Source: Azoarcus olearius
GTDB taxonomy: Bacteria > Pseudomonadota > Gammaproteobacteria > Burkholderiales > Rhodocyclaceae
Length of the DNA: 64,000 nt
Assembly (NCBI RefSeq): GCF_001682385.1
Contig: NZ_CP016210.1
Coordinates: forward strand, 3,410,001-3,474,000
Reading direction: 5' to 3'
A program made the position numbers and the translations under genes. Below the pieces are notes generated by a model. It was not told the DNA's origin and made no database searches. It saw only the letters and a list, made by a program, of their open reading frames with translations. Of the stretch, positions 53,627 through 61,078 are shown one piece after another. Numbering within the stretch: position 1 is the stretch's first letter; the number at the start of each line of letters is the position of its first letter.

Positions 53627-54037
53627 CTACGGGAAAAGCAGGAACAAAAAGTAGAAGCCAATAATGCTTGTTAGACAAATGGTTCCTAGCGTATCCGCCA
53701 TTTGCAGTAGACGATTCAGCCACTCGGTCCGCTCGCTCTTCAATGCGACCTTCGTCAAAACGACGTAGGCCGTACATAGCAAGACCGGGCCATCCCTCAG
53801 CATCAACTTTAGTGTGGGCAACGCAAACGCGAGCGGTGCAATCTCAAGCAGGCGCCCGTGCAACGAGCGCAAAACGAACAAGCCGCTTAGCACCAACAGA
53901 ATCAGGATCAGGCGTCGCTTGATACTCAGACTTGGGAAGCGGTCGTCGAGTGTCCGCTCCAAACCATAGCCCGCGGCCTCAAGCAAACGATTGGCTTCCG
54001 CCTGAACCTCAGGATCATGGTGTCTGGGTGACTTCAT
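53627..54037 (-). CDS. Small membrane protein, last gene of the cassette array
   Basis: 136 aa. Two or three hydrophobic segments (RRLILILLVLSGLFVL, LLCTAYVVLTKVAL, ICLTSIIGFYFLFLLFP). AT-richer than the liu genes. Its start lies inside the preceding gene (23-base overlap), so the two share a cassette. No clear attC follows its stop. Function unknown. Confidence 0.6.
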   Translation of the reverse strand: MKSPRHHDPEVQAEANRLLEAAGYGLERTLDDRFPSLSIKRRLILILLVLSGLFVLRSLHGRLLEIAPLAFALPTLKLMLRDGPVLLCTAYVVLTKVALKSERTEWLNRLLQMADTLGTICLTSIIGFYFLFLLFP

Positions 54038-54293
54038 TGTTTTGGCCGAAAAGACGAGGGGCTCGAGTCTCGCTGAAGGAAACCTTCCCCCCGAATTCCA
54101 ACGTGTGCAGACCTGGTTCGATCGGAGCGACCTGCCCTACGGGATGACGACAGACCTTCCCGTCGCGTTTGATCGCACCGCATTGACCGCCGTTGTCATC
54201 TACGACCGCGAAGTATGTTTTCCCATCTGGCGAAGGAGAGGCGTCACCGCGAAGGTGTCCGCCGCCGCAGCCAGAAAGGGCTAGCAAGGACAA
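54015..54293 (-). CDS. Small lipoprotein-like cassette protein
   Basis: 92 aa from a TTG start at 54293; the lipobox-like LALSGC suggests a lipoprotein, but the preceding signal would be unusually short from this start. The open frame extends upstream (LSPLFLSLLALSGC) without a standard start codon, so the true start is uncertain. The mature part has three Cys (QCGAIK, KVCRHP). Begins about 30 bases after an attC-like site. Confidence 0.5.
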   Translation of the reverse strand: MSLLALSGCGGGHLRGDASPSPDGKTYFAVVDDNGGQCGAIKRDGKVCRHPVGQVAPIEPGLHTLEFGGKVSFSETRAPRLFGQNNEVTQTP

Positions 54294-54320
54294 AAAGAGC
54301 GGTGAGAGCTCTAGGTAAAC

Positions 54321-54411
54321 GGCTAACGTGGAGGTAAGCGGACTGCCGCGACGGGCTGCAGAGAAAAAGCCAAGGCGGGTGTTCGGCAGATCCCCTTGAC
54401 CGCAGGGCTAG
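54321..54411 (-). other. attC-like site, degenerate
   Basis: On the minus strand a weak left core (CCCTAGCC) directly follows the stop of the 54415 gene, and a good right core CGTTAGCC lies about 80 bases on. The interior is GC-rich. Confidence 0.5.
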
Positions 54412-54414
54412 GGG

Positions 54415-54816
54415 TCATAGGCTGGAGAAATAGGCTCTGTTTTTTATAGCTGCTGGCTCAAGCGTTTTGAGTAAAGCGGAAGCGCTTTTCTTGAAAGGCA
54501 ACCAACACGGATGACTCATGGCTTCTTGATTCGCAGACACTGAGGTTGCTCCAGCAAGCACCGATTTAGGGATGTTGTTGAGAGTGGCAAGGAAGCTTTG
54601 AATCTCTTGTTTTTGATCTTCACTCAGATAGCTGCAGGAGCTAGTGATCGCCGCGTTGCCATCTGTGTTCAGATCAGAGACCAATTCCCAGGCGACGTTG
54701 TAATTGCCCCATGCATTGCATAGCTCGACGGGTTCCATAGTCATGACTTCGAGCCACTGCAAAAAGTTGTGCAGACTGTATTCGAAGCTTTCTTCAGGAG
54801 TGATTACGTCGGCCAT
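54415..54816 (-). CDS. Cassette-encoded protein of unknown function
   Basis: 133 aa from ATG 54816, which lies just inside the cassette after the attC core; the longer frame to 54924 runs through the attC and is rejected. Acidic, soluble, mainly helical (ESFEYSLHNFLQWLEVM). The small, acidic form resembles immunity-type or antitoxin-like cassette proteins, but no family is recognised. Confidence 0.6.
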   Translation of the reverse strand: MADVITPEESFEYSLHNFLQWLEVMTMEPVELCNAWGNYNVAWELVSDLNTDGNAAITSSCSYLSEDQKQEIQSFLATLNNIPKSVLAGATSVSANQEAMSHPCWLPFKKSASALLKTLEPAAIKNRAYFSSL

Positions 54817-54827
54817 GCCGCACTGAC

Positions 54828-54914
54828 CCCTAACGTAGAAATAACCGGCGGGGAAAAGCGCAGCTTTTTCCCGTCCAGCGACCGAAGGGAGCGGGGTTGA
54901 TTGACGGGTTAGGC
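54828..54914 (-). other. attC-like recombination site
   Basis: 87 bases. Minus strand: GCCTAAC ... CGTTAGGG cores enclosing a GC-rich imperfect palindrome (GGGAAAAAGC / GCTTTTCCCC). The stop codon of the 54909 gene (TAA) is part of the left core. Confidence 0.7.
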
Positions 54915-55598
54915 GTCGAGGCACGAGAAGCCGGCGAACTTGCTTTCATATTGACATGTACGTTGGTGAAACTCTTTCATGAATCGTAACGCGGTCACGA
55001 CCACCCAACGCGTGGCGGCCGCACTCATGCTTCTCATTGTGACAAAGTCAGCGCCGGCGTCGGGGAATGGGCTAAGTTCGTACTTCCCCGACAGAACCTC
55101 GATCATGTCGACCGTTCGCTGGCGGTCTGGGTCCCAAGTGGGTTTATAGTGAACAAGGGCGTTTCTCAACTCGACGAGAGCCCAGGCGTCTTTGAAGGGT
55201 TGCGCTTGCTCGTCTAGTTTCGGTTGCCCAAGCATCTCGAGGGCAATCTGGTACTTCTCAAGTGGAGGCTTCCATTCGATACCACGGCGTCCCCAGAACT
55301 GTGATTCGAAGTCGGGGAGTTTTTTCCTCAATGGACCATGTGGATCAATGAAGCATTCATTAATATGGGCTTCAATTGACGCAGCTGCGGACATAATGCA
55401 ACCACTGCCGTAAGATCGAATGTCTTCGAAGAACGGGCCAAACTCTCTTCCGAAATTTGCTGCCTCCAGACTTGCTACTTGGTCTCGAAACGTAGTGGCG
55501 GCCTTCATGTGTTGCCAGGCGAAACTCGCGATGACTCTGCCAGAAGCCTGAACGTTGAGTCCCAGCGGTGATGCGACCGCAATGTGAGCGTGGCTCAT
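54909..55598 (-). CDS. Cassette-encoded HEPN-like protein
   Basis: 229 aa from ATG 55598 (AAGGT upstream). Helical; contains SIEAHINECF and ELRNALVHYKP, where RNALVH fits the Rx4H motif of HEPN ribonuclease-type domains. Such proteins are frequent in toxin-antitoxin and phage-defence systems. The activity is inferred from one motif. The stop lies in the following attC. Confidence 0.55.
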   Translation of the reverse strand: MSHAHIAVASPLGLNVQASGRVIASFAWQHMKAATTFRDQVASLEAANFGREFGPFFEDIRSYGSGCIMSAAASIEAHINECFIDPHGPLRKKLPDFESQFWGRRGIEWKPPLEKYQIALEMLGQPKLDEQAQPFKDAWALVELRNALVHYKPTWDPDRQRTVDMIEVLSGKYELSPFPDAGADFVTMRSMSAAATRWVVVTALRFMKEFHQRTCQYESKFAGFSCLDA

Positions 55599-55629
55599 TG
55601 ACACTGTTACCTTGGGCAGGGGGGGCGAC

Positions 55630-55699
55630 GGCTAACGTCCGAAATCACAGGCGCTGCGCGGCTTCATCGCGCAGCGTCCGGTGGATTGATGGGTTAGCC
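55630..55699 (-). other. attC-like recombination site
   Basis: 70 bases. Minus strand: GGCTAAC and CGTTAGCC cores that are perfect complements, with an inner stem CGCTGCGCG / CGCGCAGCG. The best attC candidate of the window; the stop TAA of the upstream cassette gene lies in the left core. Confidence 0.78.
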
Positions 55700-56344
55700 A
55701 TCGCGCTTCTCGATGCCACGCAATGCACCTTCTGGCAACGCCCCGTAAAGAGCTGCAATGCGCTTCGGTTCGGCGATTCGATTATCGATAATGAGATTCG
55801 TAAGGCCGAAGAGTGCAGAAACGATCTCGGGATTGTCATCGACTAGCAGCTCTCCTGGATGAACCGCGTTATTGCCTGTCACGCGGACAACATCCAATGC
55901 CTGTTGAATCTGAATAGGCAGGCCCTTCTTTACCAGAGCGCCTATATCAGCATTGATGTTTTCGCCCGGTTCACCAAGATGTTTGCACAATTTTTGGATC
56001 GCTAGACGCAATAGAGCCGCCGCCCCACGAGGGGACAATTTGCAGATGTTCCGTGCTTCAAGATAGTCCGCCTTTACGTCATCAGGCATGTCTTCATGCG
56101 GCAGTGGTGCGTTAGCCATTCCAAAAGGCCAAAGCATGTATGAGTTGTATTCGTTAACAAACCAGACAACTCGACCTTGGCAGTGAGTGCATGTCGCAAT
56201 GTGCAAGTCATTGTCTTTGTAGCCATGAGCGCCGTTGCTCATACGCACAGCCTCTTTTGCTTCTTTCCACCAGAAGCTCGCGTACACGTCGCAATGCGGG
56301 CAGGTAAAGGCTGCTTTCTTGAATTCGGGAGGTTCGTATTTCAT
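55694..56344 (-). CDS. Cassette-encoded zinc-ribbon DUF4145-type protein
   Basis: 216 aa. N-terminal zinc ribbon (CPHC near residue 15, CTHC near residue 53), then a DUF4145-like helical domain (YLEARNICKLSPRGAAALLR, VTGNNAVHPGEL). DUF4145 domains are related to HEPN and often accompany restriction or defence genes. Ends with TAA inside attC. Confidence 0.7.
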   Translation of the reverse strand: MKYEPPEFKKAAFTCPHCDVYASFWWKEAKEAVRMSNGAHGYKDNDLHIATCTHCQGRVVWFVNEYNSYMLWPFGMANAPLPHEDMPDDVKADYLEARNICKLSPRGAAALLRLAIQKLCKHLGEPGENINADIGALVKKGLPIQIQQALDVVRVTGNNAVHPGELLVDDNPEIVSALFGLTNLIIDNRIAEPKRIAALYGALPEGALRGIEKRDG

Positions 56345-56359
56345 GCGTGCCTCGTGTAT

Positions 56360-56428
56360 GGCTAACGTGATAGCTAACCGGCGCGCCGCCGATAAGGCGG
56401 AGCGTCAGGGTTGAGCGGCGGGTTAGCC
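56360..56428 (-). other. attC-like recombination site
   Basis: 69 bases. Minus strand: GGCTAAC left core overlapping the stop of the 56423 gene, inner stem CCGCCTTATCGGCGG, a second GTTAGC-like word and the right core CGTTAGCC. Confidence 0.72.
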
Positions 56429-56938
56429 CTGTCGCTTGAGGGTTTCAAGGTGCTTCTGGCCATCGACGGACACCCGCATGAACCTCAATGAACCAACCTT
56501 CCTGGTTTGGAACATGAGCTTCTTTTCGCCAAGTCGCTTGAGGCATAAAGATGGGTTAGACAGCTTAATGCCATGGTCCTTGAGGGAGTTATTAACTTCC
56601 GATGTCTTAAAGTCATTCTCCGGCGACTGGGACTGAACATAACGAGCGGTAATGAGAGCTTTGTCTAAGTCGGTAATGTCTGCGCGAAAGTTATGCATCC
56701 ATTCGCCGAAGCTGGCGGGTGGTTGCTCTTCTTTGCTGGTCAATTGTTGAGAAGCGGGGGATTCGCCGGTTTCAGCCGGGGCACCCTCTGACCCTTCCTC
56801 CCGCTGTTGCGTGCGAAGTCCCACAGTTTCAATAAGTGTCTCAAGCTGCTGTATCTGTCTCTCTACAAATGCTTCGGAACCCTCGATTTCGACTTCGCCT
56901 GTTTTGAGATTTAATTTGAATTTCGCGGTCTCACTCAT
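56423..56938 (-). CDS. Cassette-encoded protein with a winged-helix-like C-terminal domain
   Basis: 171 aa. Beta-rich N-terminus (KFKLNLKTGEVEIEGSEAFV), a disordered Glu/Ser/Pro linker (65-85), and a C-terminal part (residues about 95-170) that reads like a winged helix (SEVNNSLKDHGIKLSNPSLC, LGEKKLMFQTRKVGSLRFM). Starts two bases after the stop of the upstream gene, so the pair forms one two-gene cassette. Function unknown; a two-component defence or regulatory pair is possible. Confidence 0.62.
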   Translation of the reverse strand: MSETAKFKLNLKTGEVEIEGSEAFVERQIQQLETLIETVGLRTQQREEGSEGAPAETGESPASQQLTSKEEQPPASFGEWMHNFRADITDLDKALITARYVQSQSPENDFKTSEVNNSLKDHGIKLSNPSLCLKRLGEKKLMFQTRKVGSLRFMRVSVDGQKHLETLKRQG

Positions 56939-56940
56939 AC

Positions 56941-57672
56941 TTATGTCCTCAGGTTAGATTTGTAGAGAAGTTCTTCTATTGTTGCCCGATAGTCCAAGAT
57001 AATTCCTTCGATGCTCTTCCTGCTGGCGTTGTAGTAGATTTTGTGCGCAGAGAAGTTGCCGATCTTCCTGAAAGTCTCGAGGCTCTCGCGCGTGTTGCGT
57101 GACAGCGCGAGTGTTTTATTTGTTTCAGCATCGTCGATGATTGAGTTCAATTGCTTGAACTGACCAGTTGCGTCCTGAATCACCGATTCAATCTTCAATT
57201 CTTGATACGAGAGGATAAGCAGAATCTCAAGAAGTCGCCGCATTAGTACGGCGCAGCCGTCGAAAATGTTGTTTTCGTAGGAGGCATTTACTTGCCTTAT
57301 GAGAGATTTGATGAACGCTCGTTCCTTCTGGAGCAATAGCTCAGGAATAACGGAGTCATGCGACATCACCTCTTCGGACTTCTTTCGGATATCTGGAAAC
57401 TCGGCATCTAGCGTTTCCACTGTCGAAGGATGAACCTTAAATGACTGAGGGGCACCAGCCGAAACAAACATGCGGGACTTCTTCAGTGCGGCCGCGAGGC
57501 GGCTCGTGTTTGGACGTGAATAACCCAGCTTGACTAGACTGTCTGCTATGCCGGTTACCGTGAATGATGCCTCGTCGTGATTTCTCAACTGATAGAAGGC
57601 AAGAAGTACTGTGCGCCGAAGCTCGGTTTGCTTCGAGAATTCACATTTGGCCAAGTACTCGGTAAGGTTCAT
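56941..57672 (-). CDS. Cassette-encoded wHTH plus HEPN/DUF4145-like protein
   Basis: 243 aa from ATG 57672, directly after a CGTTAGCC word; the longer frame to 57885 is rejected. N-terminal helix-turn-helix-like part (VTGIADSLVKLGYSRPNTSR), C-terminal helical domain with CAVLMRRLLEILLILSYQEL and FRKIGNFSAHKIYYNA, in the style of HEPN/DUF4145 proteins. Clearly AT-rich. First gene of the array in its direction of reading. Confidence 0.62.
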   Translation of the reverse strand: MNLTEYLAKCEFSKQTELRRTVLLAFYQLRNHDEASFTVTGIADSLVKLGYSRPNTSRLAAALKKSRMFVSAGAPQSFKVHPSTVETLDAEFPDIRKKSEEVMSHDSVIPELLLQKERAFIKSLIRQVNASYENNIFDGCAVLMRRLLEILLILSYQELKIESVIQDATGQFKQLNSIIDDAETNKTLALSRNTRESLETFRKIGNFSAHKIYYNASRKSIEGIILDYRATIEELLYKSNLRT

Positions 57673-57678
57673 CGTAAG

Positions 57679-57734
57679 GGCTAACGTGTTGTAGACGTCA
57701 AGTCTGACGTATAAACCCGAAGCATGACGTATAA
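57679..57734 (-). other. Possible attI-like site
   Basis: CGTTAGCCC core next to the first cassette start, followed by two 10-bp direct repeats (TGACGTATAA) twenty bases apart. Integron attI sites have a core plus direct integrase-binding repeats. Weak evidence without an intI gene. Confidence 0.35.
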
Positions 57735-57983
57735 GAAACTTCACACTGCATAGCAAAAGCCACGCTGCGCGCGAAAAGCCGCCCACCCTTGACGCATATT
57801 CCACACTCGCTGATCTGGCAAACACGTCAGATGACGAACCTTTGGGCCAGGCATCAACGGCTACATCGCCTCGCGTAGCAATCAATAACTACACGGCTCG
57901 CCCCTACACCCTGCCTGATGGAACATCTCCACGTGGCACACGGGTGCCTCGTGGACGCAGACCAAAGGGCCGACGCGTCCTCC

Positions 57984-58200
57984 ATGAACGCCGCCACCAT
58001 CCGCCTTCATGATGAATTCAAAGCCCCGGTCGCGGAGGCAGCACCCGGGAACGATCTCGCACAATTTCTTGCTGGAGGCGAGCGCTCGGGAAAGCCCCGC
58101 CCGCCTCACGAATCCCCCCGCGCCTCAGCCGTTCGGAAACCTCGCCGTCTTCCCGGCGGTAGCGAATCGCCTCGCTTGGGAGCCAGATGAACGGATAGCC
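57984..58200. pseudogene. Collapsed duplicate of antitoxin 5' end and WYL-regulator 3' end
   Basis: 57984-58080 matches the start of the ribbon-helix-helix gene at 58286 (ATGAACGCCGCCACCATCCG against ATGAGCACCACGACCATACG) with a 5-base deletion that breaks the frame. 58091-58180 then matches the 3' part of the WYL regulator, including CAATCCCCCCGCGCCTC and CTCGCCGTCTTCCCG. The toxin gene in between is missing: a tandem duplicate reduced by deletion. Confidence 0.75.
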
Positions 58201-58285
58201 TGACTGTACCCACACCTGCCCACACCCTCGCATGTATCACACCTGTGCTACATTGATCTCAGGCTAAACGACCGGAGCGACCTTC

Positions 58286-58576
58286 ATGAGCACCACGACC
58301 ATACGACTGCCAGATGAACTCAAGGCCCGTGTCGCCGAGGCAGCCAAGCGTGCGGGAACGACCTCCCACAATTTCATCCTGGAGGCGATTGCGGAAAAGG
58401 CCGAGCAGGCCGAAGCTCGCGCCGGGCTGGATGCAGAAGCTGAACAGCGCTACGCCCGTATCGTCGAATCCGGGCAGACGATTCCGTGGGACGAGATGCG
58501 GCGATATCTGGAAGGCCGCGCCGCAGGCACGTCGGCGCAGCGGCCCACCGCGCGAAAGCTGGCGCAAGATCGGTGA
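58286..58576 (+). CDS. Ribbon-helix-helix antitoxin
   Basis: 96 aa. The N-terminal TTTIRLPDELKARVAEAAK is a CopG/ParD-like ribbon-helix-helix; the C-terminal half is the toxin-neutralising region. Overlaps the toxin start by four bases (GTGA). Expected to autorepress the pair. Confidence 0.85.
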   Translation: MSTTTIRLPDELKARVAEAAKRAGTTSHNFILEAIAEKAEQAEARAGLDAEAEQRYARIVESGQTIPWDEMRRYLEGRAAGTSAQRPTARKLAQDR

Positions 58577-58866
58577 CGCGTATCGAACTGGCGCCCGAAG
58601 TCGCCGACGATTTCGAGCGGATACTCGACCATCTGGATCACTATCGAGCGAACGATCCCGCCGCACGGATACGCGAGATCATCGATGCCATTGGCGTGCT
58701 AGCGAGCAATCCCCTTATCGGCCGTCCGACCGATAACGACAACCGTGAGTTGGTAATCGGACGCAGATCGCACGGCTACCTGGCCCTGTATCGCTATGTG
58801 GCGGGGATCGATACGGTATTCGTACTGGCCGTGCGCAGCCAGCGGGAAGCCGGCTTCGAGCGATAG
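58573..58866 (+). CDS. RelE/ParE-family toxin
   Basis: 97 aa, GTG start coupled to the antitoxin stop. RIELAPEVADDFERILDHL, NPLIGRPTDNDNRELVIG and YLALYRYVAGIDTVFVLAV are typical of ParE/RelE toxins. The target (gyrase or ribosome-bound mRNA) cannot be told from sequence. Confidence 0.85.
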   Translation: MTRIELAPEVADDFERILDHLDHYRANDPAARIREIIDAIGVLASNPLIGRPTDNDNRELVIGRRSHGYLALYRYVAGIDTVFVLAVRSQREAGFER

Positions 58867-58880
58867 GTTCAACCACCGCC

Positions 58881-59570
58881 TCAGCAATCCCCCCGCGCCT
58901 CCGCCAGATACTTCCCCCACAGATGCCCATACCGGTCATCGAAGCGCTCCTCGCCTAACTCCACCGCTTCGATCCTATCCACCCGAAACGTCCGGAACCC
59001 CTGCCGCAGTTCGCACCACGCGCCCAGCGTCCAGCAGTGCCCCCAGAACACCAGCCCCAGCGGCCATAGCGTGCGCTCAGACACCTCGCCGTCTTCCCGA
59101 CGGTAGCGCACCTGCACCTTCTGGCCTTTTTCCATGCCGGTGCGCAGCAGCGTCATCGGTTCGCGCAGCGGTTCCGGTTGCATGAAGGCGGGGGCGCAGA
59201 AGCGCATTTCGCTGCCGGCGATGCGTTCTTCCAGCGCGCGCGGCAGCACGGCTTCGATGCGCGCCATGGCTTGAGCGGCGGCTTTGCCGAGGGCGGGGTC
59301 TGCGTAGGACTGGACGAGCTTGGCGCCGATGACGAGGGCTTCGAGTTCGTCGCCGGTGAACATCAGCGGCGGCACCTGGTAGCCGCGGCGCAGGCGGTAG
59401 CCGACGCCGGCTTCGCCATCGATGGGCGCGCCGGAGCCGATGAGGTCGGCGATGTCGCGGTAGATGGTGCGTTCGGAGACTTCCAGCGCTTCGGCCAGCG
59501 CCCGCGCGGTGATGACGCGGCCGTTGCGCAGCATGAGGATGATCTGGAACAGGCGGTCGGCGGGACGCAT
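58881..59570 (-). CDS. HTH-WYL domain transcriptional regulator (YafY-like)
   Basis: 229 aa. N-terminal helix-turn-helix (GRVITARALAEALEVSERTI) and a C-terminal WYL-type domain (VRYRREDGEVSERTLWPLGL). Divergent from the VOC-family gene 156 bases away, which it probably regulates. Its 3' end is partly duplicated at 58091-58200. Confidence 0.85.
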   Translation of the reverse strand: MRPADRLFQIILMLRNGRVITARALAEALEVSERTIYRDIADLIGSGAPIDGEAGVGYRLRRGYQVPPLMFTGDELEALVIGAKLVQSYADPALGKAAAQAMARIEAVLPRALEERIAGSEMRFCAPAFMQPEPLREPMTLLRTGMEKGQKVQVRYRREDGEVSERTLWPLGLVFWGHCWTLGAWCELRQGFRTFRVDRIEAVELGEERFDDRYGHLWGKYLAEARGDC

Positions 59571-59726
59571 GGGCGGTGTCGGTGCGGAGAGGATGACGGA
59601 CGGCTCACCTTAGCACGCTGGCGTGGTGTGGCCGCCGGGTCTGCTGACACCACGTTGTCAGGAGGGGGTGCCGACAATGCGCCTGTCTGCTGCATTTCGC
59701 GGCGGAGACTTTTCAGGAGCCCTGAC

Positions 59727-60095
59727 ATGAACAACCCGATTTGCTGGTTCGAGCTGCCCACCGTGGATATCGAGCGCGCGGTGCGCTTTTACGAAAGCGT
59801 GTTTGCGGTGACGCTGCGCCGCGAGGTGTGCGGTGGGCACCCGATGGCGATCTTTCCGTATGCCGATCCGCAGCCGTCCGGCGCGCTGGTGCAGATGCCG
59901 CAGCTGGCGCCGCGCGACAACGGCACGCTGGTGTATCTGAATGGCGGAGAGGACCTGAACCTGGTGCTGGAGCGGGTGAAGGCGGCGGGCGGCGAGGTGG
60001 CGATGGAGAAGACCTCGATCGGGGAGGAGATCGGGTTTATTGCGTTGTTCATGGATAGTGAGGGGAATCGGGTGGGGGTGTATTCGAGGCACTGA
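59727..60095 (+). CDS. VOC-family (glyoxalase/bleomycin-resistance fold) protein
   Basis: 122 aa, ATG after CAGGAG. Paired beta-alpha-beta-beta-beta modules; starts ICWFELPTVDIERAVRFYES and ends IGFIALFMDSEGNRVGVYS, the usual VOC layout. Divergent from a WYL regulator, a frequent pairing. Substrate unknown. Confidence 0.82.
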   Translation: MNNPICWFELPTVDIERAVRFYESVFAVTLRREVCGGHPMAIFPYADPQPSGALVQMPQLAPRDNGTLVYLNGGEDLNLVLERVKAAGGEVAMEKTSIGEEIGFIALFMDSEGNRVGVYSRH

Positions 60096-60808
60096 GGAGT
60101 TTTGTTTGGGGGGGCGAACCCCATCCCCACCCCAACCCTCCCCTTGAAGGGGAGGGAGAAAGACAGGCCAACCCGGGAGTCTCCGCTTCGCTCCGCCGCT
60201 CCGGCGGCGCAGAGCGGTGCTCTGCGAAACTCCACCTACGCCCCCTTGAAGGGGAGGGAGAAAGACAGGCCAGCCCGGTAGTCTCCGCTTCGCTCCGCCG
60301 CTCCGGCGGCGCAGAGCGGTGCTCTGCGAAACTCCACCTACGCCCCCTTGAAGGGGAGGGAGAAAGACAGGCCAGCCCGGTAGTCTCCGCTTCGCTCCGC
60401 CGCTCCGGCGGCGCAGAGCGGTGCTCTGCGAAACTCCGCCTACGCCCCCTTGAAGGGGAGGGGGAAAGACAGGTCTGCTCGGGAGCCTTCGCTTCGAAGG
60501 GGCAAGCCAGCGCCGGCCGGAGCGTCGCCGCGGACGATCATTTCTTGTTCGTCTTTACGCAGAAAAACCAATAGCGCCCTGCCCGCCCAGTCAATTCAAT
60601 GAAATTTCATTCATATTGACCTTGGATATTCGGGAACACTTCTTGCGCCTATTCCAACTGACCGCGATTTAACGAGGAACCCCAGGCAGTTCTGCTGTCG
60701 TGTGCAGCACAAAAAAGCCAACACGCGCACGACAAATGACAAACACCTCGATCATCGCGGCCGTGGCTGCAATAGATGACATTCCTTCATCCAACAGGTG
60801 AGACTGAC
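60096..60808. other. Gene-free region with tandem array and AT-rich leader
   Basis: 713 bases: tandem repeat array 60111-60476, then an AT-richer stretch (60540-60800) leading to the small gene, with ATGAAATTTCAT (60599-60610) and TTGACC (60617-60622); no complete promoter could be fixed. Confidence 0.55.
60111..60476. repeat. Tandem array of the dispersed repeat, 102-bp period
   Basis: Cores CCCTTGAAGGGGAGGG recur at 60141, 60243, 60345 and 60447, exactly 102 bases apart. Each full unit holds GTCTCCGCTTCGCTCCGCCG, a CTCCGGCGGC stem and the hairpin CAGAGCGGTGCTCTG. Units are almost identical; the first is preceded by a C-rich arm. Confidence 0.95.
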
Positions 60809-61006
60809 ATGAATGAGTTCTATGTTGAAAAGCGTGCCAATGAAAACGATGCGCATGTGGTCCATAAGGGCAACTGCCCGTCCCTGCCGGAAATGAGCAA
60901 GCTGCATTTCATCGGCGTGCGCAATAACAGCTCCGCGCCGCTGCGGGAGGCTGCGCATTACTGGTATTCGGCTTCTGCGCCCTGTCCGGTGTGCATGGCG
61001 GGCTGA
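60809..61006 (+). CDS. Small Cys/His protein of unknown function
   Basis: 65 aa, ATG after ACAGGTGAGACTGAC. The pattern ENDAHVVHKGNCPSLPE ... APCPVCM recalls a family of very short proteins with a conserved HxVH-C-LP segment and a terminal CxxC, possibly metal-binding. A strong hairpin follows. The only gene in this interval on the plus strand; function unknown. Confidence 0.68.
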   Translation: MNEFYVEKRANENDAHVVHKGNCPSLPEMSKLHFIGVRNNSSAPLREAAHYWYSASAPCPVCMAG

Positions 61007-61011
61007 CGAAA

Positions 61012-61039
61012 AATACGGGCGCATTGCTGCGCCCGTATT
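61012..61039 (+). terminator. Hairpin terminator after the small gene
   Basis: 12-bp perfect stem AATACGGGCGCA / TGCGCCCGTATT with a four-base loop, followed by GGTTT; weak T-tract. Confidence 0.7.
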
Positions 61040-61049
61040 GGTTTGCGGC

Positions 61050-61078
61050 GGGTCGATCAACAATTCGTTGATCGACCC
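61050..61078 (-). terminator. Hairpin after isovaleryl-CoA dehydrogenase gene
   Basis: 12-bp perfect stem GGGTCGATCAAC / GTTGATCGACCC with loop AATTC, 24 bases after the liuA stop. Probably terminates both convergent transcripts; no T-tract. Confidence 0.65.

Larger units (their letters stand above)
57673..58285. other. Region between the cassette array and the toxin-antitoxin genes
   Basis: 613 bases. 57679-57685 is a GGCTAAC core without a right partner; 57705-57714 and 57725-57734 are direct copies of TGACGTATAA, so an attI-like entry site is conceivable. 57984-58200 is a degenerate duplicate of the neighbouring loci (separate entry). No integrase gene is present. Confidence 0.5.

Noticed and set aside
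54415-54924. Start at 54924 for the 133-aa cassette gene
   Set aside because: The extension is the translated attC site; ATG 54816 is the first start after the recombination core.
56941-57885. Long start at 57885 for the first cassette gene
   Set aside because: It would run through the cassette junction and lacks a ribosome site; ATG 57672 directly follows the CGTTAGCC core.
57900-58260. Integron integrase next to the array
   Set aside because: All frames were read; only the degenerate antitoxin/WYL duplicate is found, no tyrosine-recombinase motif.
60111-60476. CRISPR-like array
   Set aside because: Units are 102 bases and repeat throughout with no distinct spacers; the same element occurs singly elsewhere. 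A tandem duplication, not CRISPR.
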